NCBI RefSeq assembly: GCF_009389715.1 | Contig: NC_052406.1 | Location: 1,488,001-1,552,000 of the forward strand | From: Phoenix dactylifera | Taxonomy: Eukaryota > Streptophyta > Magnoliopsida > Arecales > Arecaceae | DNA length: 64,000 nt | Direction: 5' to 3' | Shown: piece by piece, positions 22,228 to 34,600 of the stretch | Numbering within the stretch: position 1 is the first letter of the stretch | Layout of the letters: every line of letters starts with the position of its first letter | The notes under the pieces: generated by a model | Told to the model about the DNA's origin: nothing | Seen by the model: only the letters and a program-made list of their open reading frames with translations | Databases searched by the model: none | Program-made: the position numbers and the translations under genes

Positions 22228-23640
22228 GGTGAAGAAACCACTACTCCTCCCTCAGAGCTTCTCTCTTTCTCTTGGATTGCAAATAGAGAAGAAAGCATGG
22301 ATTCGCCCCTGGTTCAAAACAAAATGGACCACCGGCTCAATTGACTCGAAGTAAACTAATAACGACGAGCACCACCTAACCACAGTCTTAATTTATATCA
22401 AGGAAAGAAGGCATTGACGCTTGCGACGTCTGTTGTGACGGTAAGCCGGTCTAAGGTTATCGTACATTTGCTCAACCACCCCAACATTATTCTCAAGCAC
22501 GCTATTAATTAAATTCTGGGAAAGAAGAGTTCAACAACAAGCAAGGATTTGTTTATCGTTTCTACATGTGCTTTCCGATCCTTTTATCTTGAGCACATTG
22601 GATCTACAAGCAAGCAAGCAAGAACTCAATAAGAAAAAAATGTGCAGTTGACCCTCTTCTTCTCGTAGACGAGAGGAAGGCAGTTTCCTCTAAACCTATT
22701 AAATATTGATTGCGTAATTGTTATTATGATTCCAAAATAAGTTGCATATGAAACTTTGCAACTATATGAAATTTGATTGATCGTTGGAATTCTGCTAGTA
22801 TCTCGATGATTGAATCATCCAAATGAAAAAAAGTATGTAAAATTGAATTTGTTGCACTCTCCTCTGTAAAATTTAAAGCGATAGTATAAAAAAAAAGATT
22901 TATATATGTATATATATCCGTATCACCGATTCTTAGTTTGACTACGTGTGGATCCGGACATGATTACATGATATTTAGTGGTGGCAAATAGAAAATTAAT
23001 TAGATTATATTTGCTTCAAAAAAGAAAAATTAGTGTTTGAAGTACTAAAATTAGATTTTTAATAATTTACATCTTGTTTATTTTTCTGCAGATATAAAAA
23101 GTTTCAAACTTCAATTTAGTATCAAGATGATCCAAGGTGGTAGGAGACTAAAAAAATCTGGCCTGTATTTCTTCCAACAATTAATGTGTTGATAATAAAA
23201 ATGATTGGAAAGTTTAGTGGAAGGAAAAAAAATATATTATATTATAAAAAATTCTATGCATGGTTAGTTTTCGTTTTTTAGTGATGCACAAAAAATTTCC
23301 ACTCAAAAAAAAATTCAGGTACATGCATAAAGTAAAAATAGATAATTATTAAATACATTCCATTTATAACATACATTTGTATCTAATCCAAGATATGCTG
23401 CTAATTAATGCGGGAGATTCAAAATTAAACACCGCCATTCAATGTAGCAAATCATTCCTCCTAATTTATTTTCCACACAAATAGTAAATTATTATTTTAA
23501 TATACTGCTTTATTTTAGCAAATTAAACACTGCATCCCAATTTAATCTATCAAAACTTTGCTCTTAATTAATTATCTGCACAAATAGTAAATTATTTTTA
23601 TGTAGTGCAAGCCTGATTTCTTCCCCTCTGCCACCAGCCT
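22228..23640. other. Intergenic region between the divergent CNL and expansin genes
   Basis: AT-rich sequence with no coding signal. The CNL and the expansin are transcribed away from each other, so this 1.4 kb should hold both promoters. The only clear element is the expansin TATA box just beyond its right end. Confidence 0.5.
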
Positions 23641-23642
23641 TG

Positions 23643-23716
23643 GCCTATATATACCGACCTTCTAAGCTAGAGCCCCACCACCACCCCACACGCACAGAGA
23701 GAGAGAGAGAGAGAGG
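23643..23716 (+). promoter_or_regulatory. Expansin core promoter and leader
   Basis: CTATATATA at about 23645-23653 is a good plant TATA box. It lies about 65-70 bp upstream of the ATG at 23717, leaving a leader of some 35-40 nt that ends in a GA repeat (23695-23716), a common leader microsatellite in plants. Confidence 0.7.
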
Positions 23717-25492
23717 ATGGGTTTGGCTATTGCTTGCGTTGCATGCATGGCTATGTTTCTGATGGCCTCTGGGGTGGCCTCCCAAAATGGATGGGATAAC
23801 GCTTTTGCGACGTTTTATGGTGACATGAGCGGCAAAGAAACCATGCGTGCGTTATCGTCTTCATTCAATATATATTGCTTATGCATTCTATCCTTATATA
23901 AAATCTTGGTCCAATATATAACCACTGTTTTGCTCCAAAAAGGATCAATATATTTGCAATCACGAGCCAATATTTGATTTTTTGTATTTGATCCGAGGAA
24001 GGGAGATAAAGTTATTGTTATAGTCATATTATTTTCATAATAGACATTATTTTTACCATATATATTTTTTAAATAGCATATCTATGGGGGAGTTGAGCAT
24101 GGTGGAGTACATTTTTTGCGTGTACGTGATTGACTGATCTAAGGGTTTTCTGGTCTGTGTTCATTTTTACTAGACGTAACCTACTTTGACCCAGCAGTGC
24201 TAAAAGACCATGCATGGGTATTTTTTTTATTCGATCACAATTGCTTCAGCAGTCTTGTCTTCATAATTTTTTAATTTTGAGTATCGGTGCATATACATGT
24301 ATATCATGCAGACAGGGATGTGTTTCCATTCCTAAAAGTATTCTCATCATGGTGGTGATCATAAAAAACGCTAACCAAGGAGTGTAAATGCATTCTTCTT
24401 GTGGTTACATATATTGACATGGTAAACTTGTCTTTACAATCTTATCTCATCGATTAGTATGCATAAAAAATAAAGAGTAATCATATTGACATTGATCTTT
24501 GAATAATGTGACATGATTTCTGTCTTCTATGTAATCACAAAGCCTTGTCAGTTTCTAGAGAATTATGGAAGACCTTCCATTTGCTCCGGTAGAAGATTAA
24601 TTATAAGTTCAATATAAGGAAGGAGGATTTTTTCTGCGCACATAGAAGATAAATATCAGCATTATTTATTGTCGGATTTCACTGCATCACCGAATACCTT
24701 TTTGTTACTCTATTCTTCGTGTGATTGATCTGGAGGAACTGAATACTTCTAAGTTCTCCTTGTTTCTGCTTTCTCTTCAAATTTGACTTTGTAATTCATC
24801 TCAATTGAATAAATTTTGGGTGGCCAAGCTTTTTATTCCTCTTCTTTACCATCATCCCTCACTGACCAACAGAGGGAGCATGCGGCTACGGCGACCTCTT
24901 CAAGCAAGGCTACGGCCTCAAGACGGCGGCACTGAGCACGGCCCTCTTCAACGATGGCCTCACATGCGGTGCATGCTTCCAGCTCCAGTGCGTCAACGAT
25001 CCCCGGTGGTGCGCGCCGGGGACCATCACCATCACCGCCACCAACTTCTGCCCCCCGAATGCTTCCAAGCCGGGCAACAATGGCGGTTGGTGCAATCCTC
25101 CTCGCAAGCACTTCGATCTCTCGATGCCGATGTTCACAAAGATCACCAAGGACTACCACGCCGGGATCGTCCCGGTGCGGTTCCGAAGGGTCCCATGCAT
25201 CAAGAAAGGTGGCGTAAGGTTCGAGATCAAGGGCAAACCAGACTGGATCTTGGTGTTGGTGTATAACGTGGGAGGGGCCGGGGACGTGAAAGCCATGCAG
25301 GTGAAGGGGTCGAGAACCGGGTGGATAACCATGACCAGGAACTGGGGCCAAAACTGGCAGACTCGACGGCACTTGCTCGGGCAAAGCCTGTCATTTCGAG
25401 TGACAACGAGCGATGGAAAGATGGTGCAGTCCGATGACGTGGCTCCTGCGAACTGGAAATTTGGCCAGGTATTTGAGGGGAAGCAATTCTAG
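23717..25492 (+). CDS. EXPA: Alpha-expansin (EXPA)
   Basis: Alpha-expansins are secreted wall proteins that loosen cellulose-xyloglucan contacts without hydrolysis during acid growth. Two exons, 23717-23846 and 24873-25492, join in frame (codon C|AG) to give 249 residues, the usual length. A signal peptide (about 1-22, [20 protein letters not shown]) is followed by [10 protein letters not shown] and, across the junction, [14 protein letters not shown]. The DPBB (GH45-like) domain has [34 protein letters not shown] and the HFDLS motif. The C-terminal domain has [33 protein letters not shown] and ends [10 protein letters not shown]. The first intron sits after the TFYG region, at a conserved expansin position. 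The 1.03-kb intron shows nothing notable. No lesion is seen, so it is likely functional; the particular EXPA subgroup is not determined. Confidence 0.95.
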
Positions 25493-26084
25493 ATGAGTCA
25501 TAAGGAAAATTGACGTACATTTATAGGATTATTGTTCTTTCCTTTTGGATTTGGAGCAACAAAAGAGTGTATCGCATTATTCTGCTATAGAGTAAGCCTT
25601 TTATAGATATAGTCTAAGCCTTGTGGAATGATTTGTCTTGCAATAAAATGATCTTTCTCATCAAAAGGAACTTAAGTAGGTTATAGGAAGAATTGCTAGA
25701 AAGCTAGCTAATATCAGTCGTAGAATCTAAGAGGTGTTTAGTGAAAAAAGAAAAAGAAAAAAACTTGTGATCATATAATGAGATTGTCCGGACTCCTGAA
25801 CTACACAAGAAACTGGATCGATTTTTCTTGTTCAGAGAAAAGAAACAGAGTATATCGTTGCTAAGGAAAATGCATGGAAAGATATTTACAGTGTCAATGC
25901 TATCTCGATTTCCATTCTCACCAGGTATCTCAGTTGTTGTCCCTTATCAATCAGCCTGTGTCGCCAAAACAGAAACGATGGGCTTGATTAATGAAAATTG
26001 AGGCATGCATTCGGTGTTGTGCAAGTCTGACATGGGACTTTTTTCGTAAACTTATTTTTTCACTCTTTATGCAACGAAATTGGA
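25493..26084. other. Expansin 3' flank
   Basis: Contains the expansin 3' UTR; AATAAAA at about 25642-25648 is a possible polyadenylation signal. Beyond about 25700 there is AT-rich sequence leading to the copia LTR, with no other feature seen. Confidence 0.45.
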
Positions 26085-26728
26085 TATCACTTGCCCAAAA
26101 ATAATAATCTCTGCACTCTACTCAAGCAATTAACAAGCAAAATAATCAAGCAATCCATGCACAAGAGGCAACACAATTTTTTAACGTAGAAAATCCTTCG
26201 ATGTGAAGAAAAAATTATGAAACTTAGTTCAGCCAAAACTTCTACTATTTAGAATAATAGGATTATAATAAATTCTCTCTAGTTCAAATAGAGGCTGCAC
26301 AAATATCAACAAGATTTAATCTTGCCTTCCACAATAAGAATATTCTTCACCAATAAGGAGGATTTCAACAATAAACAGCAAAATAGAGAATGGATCTCAC
26401 CAAGTGTTGATGCTTGAAATAAACAATGGAGAAGACTTTTTAAAGATCCAAACTATTCAATCTGTAGCTTTCAATGCCAGAAATAACATACTGAGATTTT
26501 AGCCAAGTCTGGATAAAATCAATCATCCGATCATCCGACAAAGTAGCACCTTTTCTTTTTTCTCTTCTTCTATGTTTTTCTTTTTTCTCCACTATTTTTG
26601 TGGACCCCGAGATGCCCGATTTTCTGCGATTACCTCAGCCCCAAGCCGGATATTTTGAAACTGCCTTCTTATCTTTTTTTTAAATTTCAAATAATGTGGG
26701 TTTCACATGAGAAGGGACCATACCAACA
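26085..26728 (-). repeat. Putative 3' LTR of the copia remnant
   Basis: On the minus strand it starts TGTTGGTATGGTCCC at 26728, directly after a purine tract (AAAGGGAAGA) that serves as polypurine tract. It runs through sequence typical of copia LTR ends (GGATTTTCTACG with TTGTGTTGCC). The far border is uncertain; 26085 is my estimate from a possible CCAA end. No second LTR was seen. Confidence 0.55.
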
Positions 26729-26739
26729 AATCTTCCCTT

Positions 26740-28470
26740 TCCGACTCATTTAGGGGGTTCCACCAAGCTCACTTTCTCTCTACAAGCAATAATTTTTTTT
26801 ATGGGCAAGGTTTTATCATCAGTATGGATTTTTTCAAGATACAGTAACTTAATCTCCAAAGCATCCTGAATCCAATGATATCTCACATCAATGTGCTTGG
26901 ATCTCGAATGAAATATTGGACTCTTTGAGAGATGGATGACACTTTGACTGTCACAATAAAGCATATATGTCTCTTGTTCCTAACCTAATTCTTATAGAAA
27001 ATTTTTCATCCACAAAAGTTATTTATGAGCTTCTATAACTGCAATATACTCAGCCCCCGTAGTGGATAAAGCAACACATTTTTATAACTTAGATTGTTAT
27101 GAAACTGCTATCCCTAAAAAATCATCAAGTACTTTGATGTGGACTTTTTAGAATCTATATTATCAGTCATATCTGCATCTGTGTACCCATCCAACACAGG
27201 TTTACTATTACCAAAACAAAAACAGACTCTAGAAGTGCCTATGAGAAATCTGCGAATCTATTTAACGACTATCCAATATTTCGTACCACGATTAAAAAAA
27301 AAACCAACTTATAACACCAACTGCATGAGCAATATCGGACCTTATGCAAACAATAGTGGTTCTAGAGCGGCGTGCTCAACATGTTCATCTAGCATATCAT
27401 TGTCAAGTGCGGGTTCATCAACTGTGTTATCATTATCTTTATGTACATCTTTTCTATTGTTATCATTTATCATGGTTGGATGCACTAGACCCAGATCAAC
27501 ATAATTTCTAGTGACAAACTTCGTCTTCTCAACATTTTTAAAATCTTCGATAGTCTGGTCTTCTAAAAACACAATATCTTTGCTTCTGATAACTTTTTAT
27601 CAATTGGAACCTATAATCTATAGCCAAACTCTTCATGTGCATAACTCAGGAAGATACACTGTTTAGACTTGCCATCAAGCTAGGATCTCTCATCTTTAGG
27701 AATGCAAATAAATGCCCTATGGCCAAAAACTCTTAAGTGATCATACGACATATCTTTTCCAAACCACACTCTTTCTCATTGCTTCACCCCAAAAGGATTT
27801 AGGTAATTTAGCATGCGAGAGCATACACCGAATTCTTTCACAAATAGTACGGTTTATTCTCTCGGCAACAATATTATGTTGAAGCGTTTTAGAAACAGTT
27901 TTCACAAGTCTGATGCTATGTCTCGACAATATTTCTCAAATAGACCTTTGTAATCACCATTATTATTTGCTCGAATACGCTTCAGTTGTCTTTCCATTTC
28001 TCTTTCAACACTAGCATGAAAATGTTTGAATACATCGAGCACCTGGTCTTTAAATTTTAAAACAAAGGCCCATACTTTTCAAGAATGATCATTAATAAAA
28101 GTAAGAAAATATAAAATATCATCAAGAGTTTTAGCATCCATAGTGCAAATCTCAGTGTGAATTAAATCCAAAACACATGATTTTCTATATGAAGGGGATT
28201 TATGAAATGCAACTCTATGTTGTTTGCTAGCTAAACAATGAGTACAAGTCTTTAGGGCGTATCTTTTATAGAAAAGAGTTTTTTTTTTTTGTCTAGAATG
28301 TTAAGTCCCTTCCCGTTCACATGTCCAAGCCGCTTATGCCATAATTCAATGGAGGAGTATTTAACTGCATTCACCTCCCTCTTGCATAATTTTTTTTTGG
28401 TTCACCACCATCATCCTTGCTACTTTAGGCCTATACTTTCTCCAAGAAAGTCATAAGTTAAAAGGTAATG
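26740..28470 (-). pseudogene. Decayed Ty1/copia polyprotein
   Basis: Segments in correct order on the minus strand: GAG-pre-integrase SSIELWHKRLGHVNGKGLN (about 28350-28290), then a Cys/His-rich LKTCTHCLASKQHRVAFHKS (about 28240), integrase core pieces with DLIHTEIC, LYFLTFINDHS and EMERQLKRIRANNNGDYKG, then an integrase C-part AERINRTICERIRCMLSHAK and LPKSFWGEA (27850-27780). The linker FLEDQTIEDFKNVEKTKF (27570) follows, then RNase H LYCDSQSVIHLSKSPIFHSR with SKHIDVRYHWI (26960-26870). The reverse transcriptase is largely missing between 27340 and 26970, and stops and frameshifts are frequent. A dead element. Confidence 0.85.
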
Positions 28471-29029
28471 GTTGCTAAGGTCCCGTTAGCTAAAACATAT
28501 AATCCTAAAATACTTCATCATATATGGAGCACTTATGGTTGTCAAGTTACATTTGTTTCACTTCGCAACAACCAACATGGCCGCTATCAGCTCCTCAGGG
28601 AGATTTTAGGGAATCATATATACGAGTCTAGCAATCATCAACCTTCCCATTAAAGTTGGAGAGAGACTTATGATGTATTATTATTAACTAGTAATAATTC
28701 TAATCTCTATATCGTATCTTTGTTAACCAAGTCACGAGAAGATATGCCTTCCTTATCTATGAGTCCTGTGCCTTTCCTCGTCCCTCAAATCTGAGCTTAT
28801 GATGGAATCAAAAACTTTTTTTAGATGGTATGAATTAAGGACATTTCACATATATGCTATAACTTGAAATTTTAGGCTATTAAGTAAGATTTTTTTTTTT
28901 TCTGTCTTCTAATTTGTATCAATCTTCCTTTTTCTGTTTGTCCTCTTGCTTGCTGATCTTTTTTCAAATGGCTGTTAAATTGCAGGCTCAAATTGCCAAT
29001 TGCACTTGTTTATTAATTATTTTCCTTCA
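28471..29029. other. AT-rich spacer between the copia element and the transporter fossil
   Basis: May include the 5' part of the copia element (Gag/protease), but I could not identify it. No other signal. Confidence 0.35.
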
Positions 29030-29101
29030 GGTTAAGTGAAATACAGTGGGCAGCTTTTATTCTTTTATGTGTAAGGTGCGCAATGGCTCAACTTGACCCT
29101 T
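29030..29101 (+). pseudogene. Exon fossil resembling a nucleotide-sugar (CMP-sialic acid-like) transporter
   Basis: After an acceptor-like CAG the frame reads LSEIQWAAFILLCVRCAMAQ then LDPL and a stop that overlaps a GTAAGT donor. The LSEIQWAAFILLC segment is, from memory, the membrane helix sequence of plant nucleotide-sugar transporters annotated as CMP-sialic acid transporter 2/3-like. No flanking exons of that gene were recognised within several kb, and substitutions break the usual continuation. It is probably a transduplicated or degenerate exon; a lone exon of a real gene with distant neighbours is less likely. Confidence 0.4.
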
Positions 29102-29814
29102 TGTAAGTCTAATATATTATTTGTTCTTTTATGCACTGGATGCACCATGACTTAATTGTTTATGAAATCTCCCTCACTGGAATGTACTAAATTTTTTTGT
29201 GTGTGTGTTTCTAAGTCACTGGAGTCCTAAGATTCATGGGTTTTTATAATATAGCATGAATAATGTAAGTGTTACATGAGCTCTATGATTGTAAGTCAAA
29301 ATGTCCGGTACAATGGTTTGCAGGCACCTCATTCGTGTTGTAGTCCAAACAATGGCCAAATGGTTGCCAAGGAAATTGCTTTGATTGTGGTGACATATAT
29401 AACTCTATTAACAAGCTAATCCACTATGGATTCTATTATATCTTCAGGGTCTAATTTACTTCAATACTGCCTTACTTATTGGGTTTTGTTGATGCTGGAT
29501 TGTGGCAATAAGATTCACAAGTACCTGTCCAGCACTGATCTTTCGATTAAGAAGTTGTCATTCCAAAGGCTTGGCAAGAAAATTGCTCAAAAAGCACAAG
29601 GTTAGGCTTTAGGGATAATATGATGGGTGTTTCCTATTGATTAAAGTATTTACAATAATATATCATTCTATTACACTCTAATTTTATTTTTTTTAAATAA
29701 ATATCTGGTCATGAAAAATTTCACGAGGCACCTTCTATCAATATATTAGTGATGGAGCGCACCCTTAATTGAGAATACAGAACAAGGAGTACTTTAAGAT
29801 ATTTTACTCAGAAT

Positions 29815-30350
29815 TTTTGAATGCAGCCTTTTATATTTATGCCTTTATAAATATCTAAAATTGCATGTATACCCTTACAAATTTAATATTTATATGAATA
29901 TGCTTATAAATTATTATTTTTGCATGTATACTTTTATGAATATCTGAAGTTGTATTTATACCATTGCAAATTTACAATATACATGTATATCCTTATAATA
30001 TATTTCTTTTCATGTACATACTTTCACAAATTGTTTATTTACATGTATATTCTTATAAATTATTATTTTTACATGCCTGCTTTCATTTAATTAAGATTAT
30101 ACATTCAACAAAAATATATAAGGACATAATTATTAAAAAAATAATTTATAAGGTACATATGAAAAAAAATAATTTATAAGGCTATACATATAAGTAGTAA
30201 ATTTGCAAGGGTATACACATAATTTTAGATTTTTATAACTATATAAATACAAAAAGAATAGTTTACAAGGTTATAAATGCAACTAGTAAATTGGTAAAGA
30301 TATTCTTATAATTTCAGATATTTATAAGAGTATAAATACAAAAAAAAAAC
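29815..30350. repeat. AT-rich fold-back (inverted repeat) element
   Basis: The left half repeats words such as TTATAAATTATTATTTTTAC, CATGTATA and TTTATACC. The right half (30119-30350) repeats their complements, such as AAAATAATTTATAAGG, GGGTATACACAT and GAGTATAAATAC. The two arms can pair imperfectly around an axis near 30100. Outer ends GATATTTTACTC (about 29798) and GAGTATAAATAC (about 30323) are only loosely complementary. It behaves like a fold-back or MITE-like element with internal sub-repeats; a target duplication was not found. Confidence 0.55.
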
Positions 30351-30359
30351 ATAAAAAAC

Positions 30360-31617
30360 TCTTCTAAATAACATCATGCTACTTTTATTTTAATTAGTTA
30401 AAATCAGTTATAATATTTCTGAAGTCATCTGTTGGATTATGCTCATACCGTCTTTGTATTACAGTTACTAGATATCAACGAACTATACAAAATATAAAAA
30501 TTTTAGTTTTATTTTATTCAAATCTATTTTGGCACTTTAAGAGCATGAATATTGTATAGACTTCTGATCAACATGAACTCTTGATCGGTCTGCCCTTGCC
30601 ATCAATGCCAAGTTTGTATGTGCAACATTCCTTTTCTCAGTGGAATCCAGTATGCTTTCGCAGATTCAAATCTTACATTCATGCTTCTTGTTGACTTAGC
30701 CGTTACCTGTTCATATATTTTGATGATATCAACGAACTCTTATAATGCTCCCTTTCAACTGTCACGTTCTCTTTAAAACTAGATTTGTTTTGGAAGACAG
30801 GTTACCGTTGCGTTACTTGAGCACCGATTATAACCAGAAACGAGCTTTATTGAGTTGCCAGCTACGTGTCCGAAGTGAAGATCTGGCCTGGACCTGAATG
30901 TTCCAGGTTGGATCCAGGTCATACTTGTCTTGATCCGACCCGAACAACCCGTTCGGTGTAAAATACTTTTAATAGACCTTGGGTCTGTGTCCAAAATCAA
31001 TACGAGAACATAAAACCAAGTCCAATCGGGATCAAGCATGCTCAATCCAACTCAACCCATTTGCAGACCTAATCACAACCTATTGTGATCGCAAAAGGTT
31101 GCCTGGCCCTTGAAGCATGTAGCATGACACTAAAGTTTAAAAAAAAAAACTTGGAAAGTAATCAACTGCTCATTTGTATTGGATATTTAAAAATTTAAGC
31201 TCACTGCACACCATTTATCTTGAACATCACTATCCTGCTTATTCACTTCATGGCTCAACACTAGATTTCATGAACTGAAATGTATATTCTAACTAATGCA
31301 TCATGCTTAATCTAAGATGGGGGAAAAAACCAGAATTACAACATCTCTCCAAGCCTTCTAAGTTCCAAGAAAGAACTTTCATCCAAAAGAGAGGAAGTCG
31401 CTGAAAATCGCAAACAGTAGCACGGTGTGACAGGCCAAAAGTAACAAAATATATCCCTGTAGCTTGCGCCATCTTCCTTTACCCATCACAATGATTTATT
31501 TTCTAGATGAAATAAATGCTTGCCACCCATAGAAGACAGATGATAAATTAGACGAGTATGAAAGATAATTTGCTAGTAAATTCTCCTAAGCTGCGTTCAA
31601 AACTGATATTTCATCCT
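30360..31617. other. Intergenic and BCCP 3' flank
   Basis: Contains a GC-richer patch at 30885-31075 with GGATCCAGGTC and GACCCGAACAACCCG words of the kind seen in short dispersed plant repeats. The BCCP 3' UTR should run leftward from 31618. Nothing else was recognised. Confidence 0.4.
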
Positions 31618-34600
31618 TCAGGGTTGAATTATAAGTAAGGGCTGCAAAAGGTAGAGGATATGAATTTCAGATAGAGGGAAAGAGAATAAAAGGGTAGAAT
31701 GGTTTAGAGAGGAAAGTATATGCGAAAGAAACATACCGTATCAATGCTAACTGGTTTTCCATCCTCTGCGAGTATCTCAACTACAGTCCCTGATTGATCA
31801 GCCTGCATGATAAAAAGGGGTAAAGGGGGTCATGTATCCAGTATGCTTGAATTCAATGCATGCATTTAAATCTGCATGTGTTTCATGTGACTTGAATTTA
31901 TTAATTGCTAGAGTTAAAACTTCTGTCCATTGCTCAAGAAGTTTTTAAGTCCATTGCTTTCACAATTGATTTAAACTCTAAATTAGGTTAGTTGGTCAGG
32001 TTTTGACCTTGGTAATAGGGCAATTGTATTCATTTACGCATACTATTCCTTTCATTTTCTTATGAATAATCAATCTAACACTATCCAAAACAGAAAAGAA
32101 GAAGAAAATACGTTCATATACGACTTAGGCGCCTGTAGTATTTTAGAAGTTCCACTTTAATGTCACCACTGTACTAGCTGAAAAACCAGGACACCAGAGA
32201 ACTATTAAAGAAAGATTATCTCTCTGGATAAGAGAGTTCGAGCTGAGAATGCATCTATGCAATGACCATTAAATCCAAACCATCAAAAGGCGATAATTAC
32301 ATCTAACAGCATTAAAATTAAATAGAAATATTACGAAACTTTGCATAAGTGCAGTGATTGGATGAAGTTTCGGTGACAGGAAGATTACCTCAATCTCATT
32401 CATCAATTTCATAGCCTCTATGATGCAAACAACCTGCCCTTTTTGCACCTTGTCTCCAACCTATGTTATAGAGACGGTTAGATGGGTAATAGAATGCCAA
32501 AGCATAAGTACAAAGTCCAGACGCACATGCACAACATTTGATGCACCATTTCCACAGCAAAAGATGTGCATTATGAAAGTAACATGCATAAGCCTGACAT
32601 ATTTACAGATGCAGGCACCTATGTACGTAATATATGAATAGCATCTTAGTTGGCAAACTGTGTACAAAGCAAAGTGCAGAACTAAACAAAAACTTTAGAA
32701 TCCAATGGGAACCCAAAGGAGGATTACCTTCACGAATGGTGGTTCCCCGGGTCCTGGGCATCGGTAAAATGTTCCAGCCATGGGGCATTTGAGAGGAGGA
32801 AGAGATAAGTTGCTCCCTCCCTTTGTCACAGGAGGAAGAGATGGTGCTGGGGCTGCTGGAGATGGACTTGCAGTTGTGGGAGGTGGAGTGGCATAAGAAA
32901 CTGGAGAATGAGGTGGAAGCACAGCTTGTGCAGATTGCATCATTACAGGAGGAGCAATAGGAGATGGCTGTGGCAGAGCTTCTTTTTTCCTTATTATAAG
33001 TTCAAAATCTTTCCGTTTTAGCTGCAACTCTGTTATATCTTTTGAATCCACCAACCTGCTTGGACAAGAAAAGGAAAGGAATATATACAACTATATCTAC
33101 AGATTACATTAGATCATTCTCCTTACAGCTTCAGATCATCTATAAGGAAAGACCAGGATATATAAGTCCCATGCTGAAAGCCTGTCAAACCCAATTAGCA
33201 GGGGTTTCCCTGAGGTAAGCTCTCACTGCGTGTGATGGATAGTCTGCTGCAAGTACTCCTAGAAACTGGATTCAAAAATCAAGGCCATAGGGGCTGGTGA
33301 GAGCTTCCCACAGTGAGTGGTGATCCAATGGCAGGGAAAAGGTTTATTACATCTATCACTGGTTAGAATGTGTTGTGATATGAACCTCTATGACTGCCAT
33401 CCATGTACTAATTGAGAGTACAAGTTTTCATGTCTTTCAAATTTCTCATGCTCTTTACTTGAGACTGGTAATCTCCATCCCACCCTCTCCTTTTTCCTGT
33501 TCATTGTTTGTTTTTTCTTCATTTATCCTATTTATAAGTGTTTTTGGACTAGTCTTCAATAGTCTATTTCATGAAGAACAAGATAAGTCTTAAATTTTCT
33601 CCATTTTTAGGGAAAAACAGTGACAGAGGTTGAAATTCTTACTTAACAAGCTTGGAAGCTTCAGCAATATATGCAGAAATCATGGAATCTGGCGCAGCAG
33701 TTTGGCTAGCAGATTCCTTCAGAGCATCAGCTTCTTTATCTTTTGATGATAAATTTCCTGACTTGGTTGATGTCCTTGCAGAAGAACTTGAAGAGCCATC
33801 AACACCAACCTGACAAGAAAAATATGGTTATACAGAAGGAGACTATGTTTTTTATTATATGAAATTCAAATTATGATCATCGATACCTCCTGAACCTGGG
33901 CCTTTAAAATGAGGGAGTGACACCGATTAGATCCCTGCAGAAGAATTAGAAATCTCTAGTAATATACTAAAATCAGATAAGAGGAGGAAAAGTTTCAACA
34001 AAAAGCTTTCGCGCTGCGACCTGAAAGGATTTTCATGGTCTTTTACGTGAGGTTGCATAGAGTGCAAATTTTACTATTTTAGGAACTTTTTTCATTGTTC
34101 TTATTGCTAGGCAAGTGAAAGAAGAATCATAGTTCTCCTAGGAACCCATTTGGAGTACTAGTGCAGTCTACGGTTATAAAAAGAGAGGAATTTGCTGGGG
34201 ACTAGTTTCAGTCTTTGCAGACATTAATAATATTCTCTAGTTTTCTTCTCCTCCAGCTCTCTATTTTCTTCCAGTTTACCTTTATTGATTCGGGATTGAT
34301 TAATAACCTCCTGGAACATCATTCTGTTCCTTTTGCTGAAATAATCAGCAGAGGATACAGAAAATAAAAGCTGAAATTAATTTTTCTGATCTAGGTTTTC
34401 TGCAAAAGGTTTGATCAAGGATGATACAGCACCAAGTTTATGAGACTGCAATGGCAGTATAAATGTCTGGTAGCAATATAGCATTTGTATTTAATTGGTC
34501 TTTGCCCATTATCATCATAAGGATTTTGCATTATTAATAAAGTATTAAAAAAATGTACTCGAGATGCATCTACCCATTATTTCCATATTCAAGAAACACA

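Noticed and set aside
24805..25384. Frames of 153 and 183 codons overlapping expansin exon 2
   Set aside because: Shadows of the GC-rich expansin exon in other frames; the expansin frame has full family motifs.
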